The notes under the pieces: generated by a model
The model's input: the letters and a program-made list of their open reading frames with translations, nothing else
Told to the model about the DNA's origin: nothing
The model's database searches: none
DNA from: Phaeobacter italicus
GTDB lineage: Bacteria; Pseudomonadota; Alphaproteobacteria; Rhodobacterales; Rhodobacteraceae
Length of the DNA: 64,000 nucleotides
NCBI RefSeq assembly: GCF_001258055.1
Contig: NZ_CVRM01000035.1
Location: 1 to 64,000 of the forward strand
Direction of reading: 5' to 3'
Program-made: the position numbers and the translations under genes
Shown here: positions 36,175 to 43,176 of the stretch, one piece after another
Layout: every line of letters starts with the position of its first letter
Numbering within the stretch: position 1 is the stretch's first letter

Positions 36175-37161
36175 GTGGCAAGAGAACGTCTGAGTGTTGT
36201 CGTAACGCGACGGTTGCCGGAACCGGTGGAAACCCGGCTCAGCGAATTGTTCGATGTGCGTCTGCGCGACGATGACACCCCCATGAGCCGGGCCGAGCTG
36301 ACCGCCGCAGTCAAAGACGCCGATGTGCTGGTGCCAACCGTCACCGACACCATCGATGCAGGTCTTCTGGGCCAGGCCGGAGAGCGGCTGAAGCTGATCG
36401 CCAACTATGGCGCAGGTGTGGATCATATCGACGTCGCCACCGCCCGCCAGCGCGGCATTCTGGTGTCCAACACCCCGGGCGTTTTGACGGATGACACTGC
36501 CGATATGGCGATGGCGCTGATCATGGCCGTTGTGCGCCGCATCCCCGAAGGGCTCGCCATCATGCAGAAAGGCGACTGGGAAGGCTGGTCGCCCACGGCG
36601 CTATTGGGCGGGCGTCTGGCCGGGCGTCGTCTGGGGATTCTCGGCATGGGGCGCATCGGTCAGGCTGTGGCGCGCCGCGCCGGGGCCTTTGGCATGCAGG
36701 TGCATTACCACAACCGCCGCCGCCTGCGCCCTGAGATCGAAGAGCGGTTCGAGGCCACCTATTGGGAAAGCCTCGATCAGATGGTGGCCCGTATGGATGT
36801 GATTTCCATCAACTGCCCCTCGACCCCCTCGACCTTTCATCTGATGAACGCCCGCAGGCTCAAGCTGCTGAAACCCGACGCGGTGATCGTCAACACATCC
36901 CGCGGAGAGGTGATCGACGAACACGCGCTGACCCGGATGTTGCGGGCCGGTGAAATCGCGGGGGCCGGGCTCGACGTGTACGAGCACGGCACGGACATCA
37001 ACCCCCGCCTGCGCGAGCTGGAAAACGTGGTGCTGCTTCCGCATATGGGGTCTGCCACCATCGAAGGCCGCCTTGAGATGGGCGAAAAGGTGCTTTTGAA
37101 CATCAAGACCTTCGAAGACGGCCACCGACCGCCGGATCAGGTTGTGCCCTCGATGTTGTGA
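36175..37161 (+). CDS. D-2-hydroxyacid dehydrogenase (glyoxylate/glycerate reductase type)
   Basis: A 328-residue NAD(P)-dependent D-2-hydroxyacid dehydrogenase. The NAD motif is GILGMGRIGQAVARRAG. The catalytic triad is visible as Arg in VNTSRGEVIDE, Glu in GLDVYE and His in VLLPHMGSAT. It resembles D-glycerate dehydrogenase/glyoxylate reductase (GyaR), interconverting glyoxylate and glycolate or hydroxypyruvate and glycerate. The start is GTG 36175, with a GGGAG site in front; no suitable ATG opens the N-terminal domain. It is transcribed alone and is followed by the gamma-glutamyltransferase gene after 151 bp. Confidence 0.9.
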   Translation: MARERLSVVVTRRLPEPVETRLSELFDVRLRDDDTPMSRAELTAAVKDADVLVPTVTDTIDAGLLGQAGERLKLIANYGAGVDHIDVATARQRGILVSNTPGVLTDDTADMAMALIMAVVRRIPEGLAIMQKGDWEGWSPTALLGGRLAGRRLGILGMGRIGQAVARRAGAFGMQVHYHNRRRLRPEIEERFEATYWESLDQMVARMDVISINCPSTPSTFHLMNARRLKLLKPDAVIVNTSRGEVIDEHALTRMLRAGEIAGAGLDVYEHGTDINPRLRELENVVLLPHMGSATIEGRLEMGEKVLLNIKTFEDGHRPPDQVVPSML

Positions 37162-37312
37162 GGACGCGGCAGCAGTGGCCCTTTGCGGGGATCCGCCGGT
37201 GATGTGGATCCGCGCATGGGGCCTTGCCCTTTTCCCTTCTCAGCGCGGAATTCTCCTCTAAGGTGAATGGCATCATATTTGCTGTCATTTCACAAAAATC
37301 AGGGAGAGGATC

Positions 37313-39115
37313 ATGCGCTATTCAGCCGTTGTTTTGGGGATGCTCGCCGCCGGTGCCACTGCAGGCGCCGCCATGGCGCAGGAGGCCGCCGACGCCGTTG
37401 CCCCGGAAGGTGCCGCTGCAACCGTTGCGGCAGAGTTTTCCGACATCAGCCCAGAGGTCGCCGCCGCATTGCAGGCCAAGGCCGCAGGGACACCGGTGCA
37501 GGCCGACAACTGGATGGTGGCCGCGGCCAATCCTCATGCGGTTGCCGCCGGGGCCAAGGTGCTGAAGGCAGGTGGCACGGCCGCAGATGCGATGGTCGCC
37601 GTGCAAAGCGTGCTGGGTCTGGTAGAGCCGCAATCCTCGGGCCTTGGCGGTGGTGCGTTTCTGGTCTGGTATGATGCCAAAACCGGCGAAGTGACCACGC
37701 TGGATGGTCGCGAAACCGCGCCGCTGGCGGCCACGCCACGTCTGTTTCAGGACGAAAACGGCGAACCGATGAAGTTCTTTGATGCCGTTGTCGGCGGGCG
37801 CTCTGTCGGCACGCCGGGCACACCTGCCTTGATGGAGGCCGCGCACCGGCGCTGGGGACAGGCCAACTGGCCCAGCCTGTTCGAGGACGCGATTGCGCTG
37901 GCTGATGGCGGCTTTAGCGTGTCGCCGCGTCTGGCCGGTCTGATCGAACGCGACGCTGACCGCCTGTCGCGCTGGCCTGAGACCGCCGCCTATTTCCTGC
38001 CGGGTGGAACACCCTTGGCAGAGGGGGCAACCCTCACCAACCCCGCCTATGGCGACACGCTGCGCCATATCGCCCGCGATGGCGCGCAGGGGTTCTATAC
38101 CGGTCCCGTCGCAGAGGCGATCACCTCTGCAGTGCGCGGGGCAGAGGGAAATCCGGGGCTGCTGTCGGCGATGGATCTGGCTCTCTATCAGGTCAAGGAA
38201 CGCCCCGCCGTCTGTGTCACCTACCGCGCATTCGAGGCCTGTGGCATGGGGCCGCCGTCTTCCGGGGCGCTGACCGTGGGCCAGATCCTCGGCATGTTGG
38301 GCAACTATGATCTCGCAGCCCTTGGCGCTGACAATCCCGAGGCCTGGCGGCTGATCGGCGATGCTTCGCGTCTCGCCTTTGCGGATCGTGGCCGCTACAT
38401 GGCAGACAGCGATTTCGTCCCAATGCCGACCAAGGGCTTGGTGGCACAGGACTATCTGGCTGACCGGGCAAACCTGCTGTCGGGGGACGATGCGCTGCCC
38501 GAGGTGGCACCGGGCAATCCCGCCTTTGATCACGCCCTGAATTTTGCAGATGACGAGTCGATCGAATTTCCCTCGACCTCGCATATCTCCATCGTGGATC
38601 AATACGGCAACGTCCTGTCGATGACGACAACCATCGAAAACGGCTTTGGCTCGCGGGTGATGGCGGCGGGGTTCCTGTTGAACAACGAACTGACCGATTT
38701 CTCCTTCCGGACGCATCGCGACGGGGTGCCGATTGCCAACCGGCTTGAACCGGGCAAGCGGCCGCGTTCCTCCATGGCGCCGACCATCGTTCTGAAGGAC
38801 GGCAAACCCGCGCTGGCGGTCGGCTCGCCCGGTGGCAGCCGCATCATCGGCTATGTGGCAAAGACCATCGTCGCCTGGGCTGACTGGGGGATGGATGTCC
38901 AGCAGGCCGTCGGCCTGCCGCATCTGGTCAACCGCTTTGGCACCTATGATCTTGAAGCCGGCACCGAGGCCACAGCCCTTGAACAGCCGCTGAGCGAGAT
39001 GGGGTTTGAGGTGAACACCCGCGATCTGACCTCAGGCCTGCATGTGATCGAAATCGGTGAAGGGCTGAAAGGCGCCGCCGATCCCCGCCGCGAGGGTATC
39101 GCTCTGGGCGGTTGA
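37313..39115 (+). CDS. ggt: gamma-glutamyltransferase
   Basis: A 600-residue precursor. A signal peptide covers about residues 1-22 (AAGATAGAAMAQ). The autoprocessing site is STSHISIVD, in which Thr422 should become the N-terminal nucleophile of the small subunit. Substrate-binding features include QSSGLGGGAFLVWYD, GRETAP and SPGGSRIIGYV. It hydrolyses or transfers the gamma-glutamyl group of glutathione and related compounds in the periplasm. A GGAGAGG site sits before ATG 37313. The length and residues indicate an active enzyme. A 60-residue alanine-rich stretch between the signal peptide and the catalytic domain is unusual. Confidence 0.93.
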   Translation: MRYSAVVLGMLAAGATAGAAMAQEAADAVAPEGAAATVAAEFSDISPEVAAALQAKAAGTPVQADNWMVAAANPHAVAAGAKVLKAGGTAADAMVAVQSVLGLVEPQSSGLGGGAFLVWYDAKTGEVTTLDGRETAPLAATPRLFQDENGEPMKFFDAVVGGRSVGTPGTPALMEAAHRRWGQANWPSLFEDAIALADGGFSVSPRLAGLIERDADRLSRWPETAAYFLPGGTPLAEGATLTNPAYGDTLRHIARDGAQGFYTGPVAEAITSAVRGAEGNPGLLSAMDLALYQVKERPAVCVTYRAFEACGMGPPSSGALTVGQILGMLGNYDLAALGADNPEAWRLIGDASRLAFADRGRYMADSDFVPMPTKGLVAQDYLADRANLLSGDDALPEVAPGNPAFDHALNFADDESIEFPSTSHISIVDQYGNVLSMTTTIENGFGSRVMAAGFLLNNELTDFSFRTHRDGVPIANRLEPGKRPRSSMAPTIVLKDGKPALAVGSPGGSRIIGYVAKTIVAWADWGMDVQQAVGLPHLVNRFGTYDLEAGTEATALEQPLSEMGFEVNTRDLTSGLHVIEIGEGLKGAADPRREGIALGG

Positions 39116-39160
39116 CTTGGGGGCAGACTGGGCGGCTGATCTGCGCCCCACCTGCCTCTT

Positions 39161-39187
39161 GCCCGCCCCCGGCCAGCGGGGGCGGGC
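39161..39187. terminator. GC-rich hairpin after ggt
   Basis: GCCCGCCCCCG and CGGGGGCGGGC pair over 11 bp around GCCAG, 45 bp after the ggt stop. No T tract follows. It is probably a transcription end or an mRNA-stabilising stem. Confidence 0.45.
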
Positions 39188-39330
39188 CATCTGACGCTGG
39201 TGCAGCGGTAAATCTCCGACAGCCTGCGGGATACCCGCTACTGGGTATTGCCCAACCCCATTGCCGGACCTTAGGTTAACAGGTGAAATGTCCGGCCCAT
39301 CCAGCCGGGCCTGAGGGGGGAGACAGAACC

Positions 39331-40734
39331 ATGGTGCAAGCCACCACATTGCCGCGCAACGAGGCGGGAATCGCCGCTGCCATCGACACATTGAAAGCGC
39401 GGTTTGGCGACCAGCTGCAGACGGGCCAAGCGATCCGCGAACAGCACGGCCACACCACCACCTGGATCACCAATCAGGCCCCCGATGCGGTGGTCTTTCC
39501 CACCTCAGCCGCAGAGGTAAGCGAGATCGTCAAGACCTGCGCCGAACATGGCGTTCCGGTTATCCCCTTTGGCACCGGCACCTCGCTGGAGGGACACGTC
39601 AACGCGCCCGCAGGCGGGATCTGCATCGACATGATGAAAATGGACAAGATCCTCGCCGTGCACCCAGAGGATCTGGATGTGGTGGTGCAGCCCGGTGTGA
39701 CCCGTGAGCAGCTCAATACCTATCTGCGCGATCAGGGCCTGTTCTTTCCCATCGATCCCGGTGCCAATGCCTCGCTCGGGGGCATGGCCGCAACCCGTGC
39801 CTCTGGCACCAATGCCGTGCGCTACGGCACGATGAAGGACAATGTTCTGGCGCTTGAGGCAGTGATGGCCGACGGTGGCGTGATCCGCACTGCGCAACGG
39901 GCCCGAAAGTCGTCGGCAGGCTATGACATGACCCGGCTGCTGGTCGGCAGCGAAGGCACGCTTGGCCTCATCACCGAACTCACCCTGCGCCTGCAGGGCA
40001 TCCCCGAGGCGATCCGCTCGGCGCGTTGTGCCTTCAACAGCGTCGATGATGCCTGCCGCGCGGTGATGATGACCATTCAATACGGCATTCCCGTGGCTCG
40101 CATCGAACTGCTGGATGCGCTCAGCGTGCGCGCAGCCAATGCCTATTCCGGTCTCAACCTGCCCGAGGTGCCGCTGCTGCTGCTGGAGTTCCACGGCTCC
40201 GACGCCGGTGTGGTCGAGCAAACGGATATGTTTGCCTCCATCGCAGAAGAGTTCGGAGGCTTTGACATCGCAGCCACCTCCACCGCCGAGGAGCGCAGCA
40301 AGCTGTGGCAAGCGCGCCATGACATGTACTGGGCCTGCCTGCAGCTGCGACCCGGCGCCAAGGGCATCTCTACCGACGTGTGCGTGCCGATCTCCCGTTT
40401 GGCGGAATGTGTCAGCGCCGCACGGGCCAAAGCCGAAGACATGGGCCTGCTGGCGCCGATGGTGGGCCATGTGGGCGATGGCAATTTCCACGCCTTGCTG
40501 CTGATCGACATGGACAGCGCAGAAGAGCGCGCAAAGGCAGACACCTACGTCGGCTGGCTAAACGAGCTGGCAATCTCGATGGAGGGCACCTGCACGGGCG
40601 AACATGGCATCGGGCAGGGCAAACGCCCCTACCTGACACAAGAGCTGGGCGACACCACCCGCTACATGGCCGCGATCAAGGCAGCGCTGGACCCGGAAAA
40701 CATCCTCAACCCCGGCAAGATCCTGGAAATGTGA
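39331..40734 (+). CDS. FAD-linked oxidase, D-lactate/glycolate dehydrogenase type (GlcD-like)
   Basis: A 467-residue flavoprotein of the vanillyl-alcohol-oxidase superfamily. The FAD domain shows VIPFGTGTSLEGHVNAPAGGICIDM, FFPIDPGANASLGGMAATRASGTNAVRYG and LLVGSEGTLGLITE. The C-terminal FAD-oxidase domain carries GHVGDGNFHALLLID and GEHGIGQGKRPYL with its conserved histidines. It oxidises a D-2-hydroxy acid, most likely D-lactate, to the 2-oxo acid. ATG 39331 follows a GGGGGGA site; an upstream ATG at 39283 is not supported. No GlcE or GlcF subunit is adjacent, which favours a single-subunit D-lactate dehydrogenase over glycolate oxidase. Confidence 0.9.
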   Translation: MVQATTLPRNEAGIAAAIDTLKARFGDQLQTGQAIREQHGHTTTWITNQAPDAVVFPTSAAEVSEIVKTCAEHGVPVIPFGTGTSLEGHVNAPAGGICIDMMKMDKILAVHPEDLDVVVQPGVTREQLNTYLRDQGLFFPIDPGANASLGGMAATRASGTNAVRYGTMKDNVLALEAVMADGGVIRTAQRARKSSAGYDMTRLLVGSEGTLGLITELTLRLQGIPEAIRSARCAFNSVDDACRAVMMTIQYGIPVARIELLDALSVRAANAYSGLNLPEVPLLLLEFHGSDAGVVEQTDMFASIAEEFGGFDIAATSTAEERSKLWQARHDMYWACLQLRPGAKGISTDVCVPISRLAECVSAARAKAEDMGLLAPMVGHVGDGNFHALLLIDMDSAEERAKADTYVGWLNELAISMEGTCTGEHGIGQGKRPYLTQELGDTTRYMAAIKAALDPENILNPGKILEM

Positions 40735-40913
40735 CCCGCCTGCTGCGCCAACAGGGGCAGGTAGGATAGAAATCATCCCGTGGTTGCCCGCTTGGCCCAA
40801 CTCTCGCCTGATTTACTGGTTAAGACGCCTTAACTAAGGGGGCTCGGGTAGAGCTTCCAAAAATGGTGTGGGATCAGGTTGGGATCAATGCGGGACGAGT
40901 CGGGGATCCGGGT

Positions 40914-41429
40914 ATGAGTATCAAAAGCTTGGCGGCCTTTGCCCTTGTCTGTGTCGCAATCATCGCTGCTGTCGACTATGAACGCCAGTCACGCGACCCG
41001 TTTGGCCAGTGGCAGGATCTGAGCGTGGGCGATTATGTCTCCAGCGTGCGCCTGCGGTTTGGGCAGGCAGACGAAACACATACCGCGCCCCGCGACCCGC
41101 TGCATTCCGGTCAAACCCGACCCGGCCATGCCCAAGGGACCAGATCGCAAACCACCGGCCCCCGCATCGCGGCGCATCTGCCGCAGACCGGCCTTGCCCC
41201 CGCAGACGAAAGAGCAGGGCTGATCGGCAGCATGGTGTCTGCCGCAGGCTCTGGCGTCGCGCGCAATATGCCCGCAGTTCAAGACGATCTGTTTCAGTCG
41301 GTGAAGGGCCTGTTGGGATCGGACGACGCCGCCCCTGCGCGCCGCAGCGGTCAGGCGTTCGGCAACGGCAGCACGGCGCGCAGCGTCGGGATCTGCATTC
41401 GTCGCGGCAGCACGCTCAGCTGCGATTGA
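40914..41429 (+). CDS. hypothetical membrane-anchored protein
   Basis: I do not recognise this 171-residue protein. It has one hydrophobic N-terminal segment (LAAFALVCVAIIAAVDY, residues 5-22). A polar, Gly/Ser/Arg-rich region follows, then an amphipathic stretch (about 105-140) and a tail with two cysteines, VGICIRRGSTLSCD. The single helix points to an inner-membrane anchor with the rest in the periplasm. The RSVGICIRRGSTLSC end looks conserved and could form a disulphide. It sits between the FAD-linked oxidase and the VOC gene on the same strand. The reading frame has normal GC-rich codon use, and a longer opposite-strand frame here looks like a shadow. Confidence 0.6.
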   Translation: MSIKSLAAFALVCVAIIAAVDYERQSRDPFGQWQDLSVGDYVSSVRLRFGQADETHTAPRDPLHSGQTRPGHAQGTRSQTTGPRIAAHLPQTGLAPADERAGLIGSMVSAAGSGVARNMPAVQDDLFQSVKGLLGSDDAAPARRSGQAFGNGSTARSVGICIRRGSTLSCD

Positions 41430-41516
41430 CCCCAGCGCCTTGCCACCACCAACTCCGCAAGATTTGTCCGTTTGGCCCGTGCTAGCTGCGGGATGAATTT
41501 GCATATGGGAGACGAC

Positions 41517-42551
41517 ATGACCTCTGTCGGACATTTCACCTGGACGGACCTGTCCACCTACGACATGGCTGCGGCCAAGACAGTCTACAGCACCCTCTTT
41601 GGCTGGCGATTTGAGCAGGACGCAACCTACGCCTTTGCCACGCAAAACGGCGATCCGGCTGCGGCTGTGTTCCCGATGCCGGAGTTTCTGGCCAAGATCA
41701 ACATGCCGTCCTTCTGGATGTCTTATGTGCAGGTTGACGATCTGGACAAGGCCGTCGACATCGCACGCGGCCACCCCGGCACCATCATCGAGATCGAGCC
41801 GCATGACTTTGACGGGGCAACGCGCATCGCGCTTGTACGGGATCCGGCAGGGGCCGGGTTCACCCTTGTTCAGGGCAGCACCCTGATGGCGCCCGCATCG
41901 CAGTCGTCGCCCCATCAGGCCATTCCGGGTCAGGTGCTGCGCCGATATCACCACGTGCCCGATATCACCCTGATCGAAGGGTTCTACGGGGCGCTGTTCG
42001 GCTGGAGCTTTCACAAGATCGCAGAGATCCCCTGGCCGGTCTATGACATCCGCCACCCCGACGGCAGCCTTGTGGCGCAGGCCGAAGAGGTGCCAGAGAC
42101 GATCCGTGGCAAATTCCGCTACTGGATGCCCTGTTTTGCCGTGCCCTCGCTGGATGGTGCGCGCAGCGCGGTGCAGCGCATCGGGGGAGAAATCACCGGG
42201 GATCTGCAGGACGGCCGCCTGATGGCGGCGGACAGTCAGGGGGCGGCGTTTATGATACAGGCGGCGGGCGATCCTGTCGGGGCAACAGCCACGCCCGCAA
42301 CCGACCACAGCCCACGGCCCTGGCGTGCGGCACTTGGCCTGCTCTGCATCTGGCTCGCCGTGGTGATGGAGCTGCCGTTGTTCTGGGGTGTCCTGTTTCT
42401 GCTGTGGAGCTGGTCTGCCTTGCGCGCGGGGCGGGCGGATTTCATTGACCCCGTGGACCGCCAGCGCAATCCGCTGCTGTTCTGGGGTCTGTCTGCGACC
42501 TGGATTGGCCTCAGCCTCTGGATGATCGGCGCGGCGTTGGGCCTCTTTTGA
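41517..42551 (+). CDS. tandem VOC-domain protein with two C-terminal membrane helices
   Basis: A 344-residue protein. Two vicinal-oxygen-chelate (glyoxalase/dioxygenase fold) modules occur at about residues 4-128 (GHFTWTDLSTYDMAAAKTVYSTLFGWRFE...) and 140-250 (HHVPDITLIEGFYGALFGWSFHKIAE...). A polar linker follows, then two hydrophobic helices (about 270-300 and 318-342). The VOC metal ligands of each module are not all obvious. ATG 41517 has a GGGAG site; upstream ATGs in the same frame are less well placed. VOC-VOC pairs are common; the added membrane anchor is unusual and would place the domains at the inner face of the membrane. The substrate is unknown. Confidence 0.78.
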   Translation: MTSVGHFTWTDLSTYDMAAAKTVYSTLFGWRFEQDATYAFATQNGDPAAAVFPMPEFLAKINMPSFWMSYVQVDDLDKAVDIARGHPGTIIEIEPHDFDGATRIALVRDPAGAGFTLVQGSTLMAPASQSSPHQAIPGQVLRRYHHVPDITLIEGFYGALFGWSFHKIAEIPWPVYDIRHPDGSLVAQAEEVPETIRGKFRYWMPCFAVPSLDGARSAVQRIGGEITGDLQDGRLMAADSQGAAFMIQAAGDPVGATATPATDHSPRPWRAALGLLCIWLAVVMELPLFWGVLFLLWSWSALRAGRADFIDPVDRQRNPLLFWGLSATWIGLSLWMIGAALGLF

Positions 42552-42583
42552 CCGCCTTGGTGGAGGCAGATTTGACCCCGCGG

Positions 42584-42619
42584 CCAGATCCCTAGCCAGA
42601 TCCATAGCCAGGTCCGGGG
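42584..42619. repeat. 12-bp imperfect tandem repeat, three units
   Basis: CCAGATCCCTAG is followed by CCAGATCCATAG and by a diverged third unit starting CCAGGTCC. It begins 33 bp after the VOC gene stop codon. Function unknown; likely slippage. Confidence 0.6.
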
Positions 42620-42776
42620 GCAGGGGTGTTGCCATAGCTGCGCACGCTGTGTTCGGAATTGCTTTGGATGGCTCTGCCATACTGTTCAGGATCGCGATCT
42701 CTGGCAGGCCTGGCACGTCTGCCACCCCAAGGAAACGGGCCCTTTGGCAGGGGCACGCATGATTGATATCCCGCGT

Positions 42777-42823
42777 ATGGGGGGCAACCCCCATCCACCT
42801 TCCGCCCATGGGCGGCGCCGCCT
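42777..42823. other. cluster of three short hairpins/palindromes
   Basis: The stems are ATGGGGG/CCCCCAT (GCAA tetraloop), CCGCCCATGGGCGG and GGCGGCGCCGCC, all within 47 bp. They lie about 350-400 bp before the dimethylglycine dehydrogenase start. The density suggests a structured RNA or an intrinsic terminator region. Confidence 0.5.
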
Positions 42824-43176
42824 TCTTATTCTACCCGCTCCGGGGTCCACATCACACAGCATGGCCCCGGCATCTGGAAACGCAGACTGGCCGACAGACC
42901 GAATACCCAACGGCACGTCAGACACCGACGCCAGGGCCACGTGCCCGCACCCAGCGACGCCGGGAATCTCCTGCTGTGGCGGGGCACAAACTGGTGCAAA
43001 ACCAGAGGCCAAACCCGCAACGCTTTCCCTCAAATCCGTCAGATCCCCCCAGAAACCGCCATTCTGGGCGACCCTAGGTCGGTTTTGTCATGTTTTGGGT
43101 CGGATGGATTTGGAGCGAAACCGCAAGGCCGGGCATAACTCCGTGCAACGAGTCATCTATTCGGGAGATCGGGCCC

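Larger units (their letters stand above)
42552..43176. other. 625-bp leader region with hairpins before the dimethylglycine dehydrogenase
   Basis: No gene is supportable here; reading frames on both strands are low-complexity Pro/Arg/Gly stretches. A 12-bp imperfect tandem repeat lies at 42584-42619. Two strong stems occur close together: ATGGGGG pairing with CCCCCAT around GCAA (42777-42794), and the palindrome CCGCCCATGGGCGG (42802-42815), which overlaps a second palindrome GGCGGCGCCGCC (42812-42823). A pyrimidine-rich segment follows. This may be a structured 5' untranslated region, a terminator for the VOC gene, or both. I could not match it to a known riboswitch. Confidence 0.4.

Noticed and set aside
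40989-42809. A 606-codon minus-strand frame
   Set aside because: It overlaps the membrane-anchored unknown and the VOC gene, both of which have better starts and composition.
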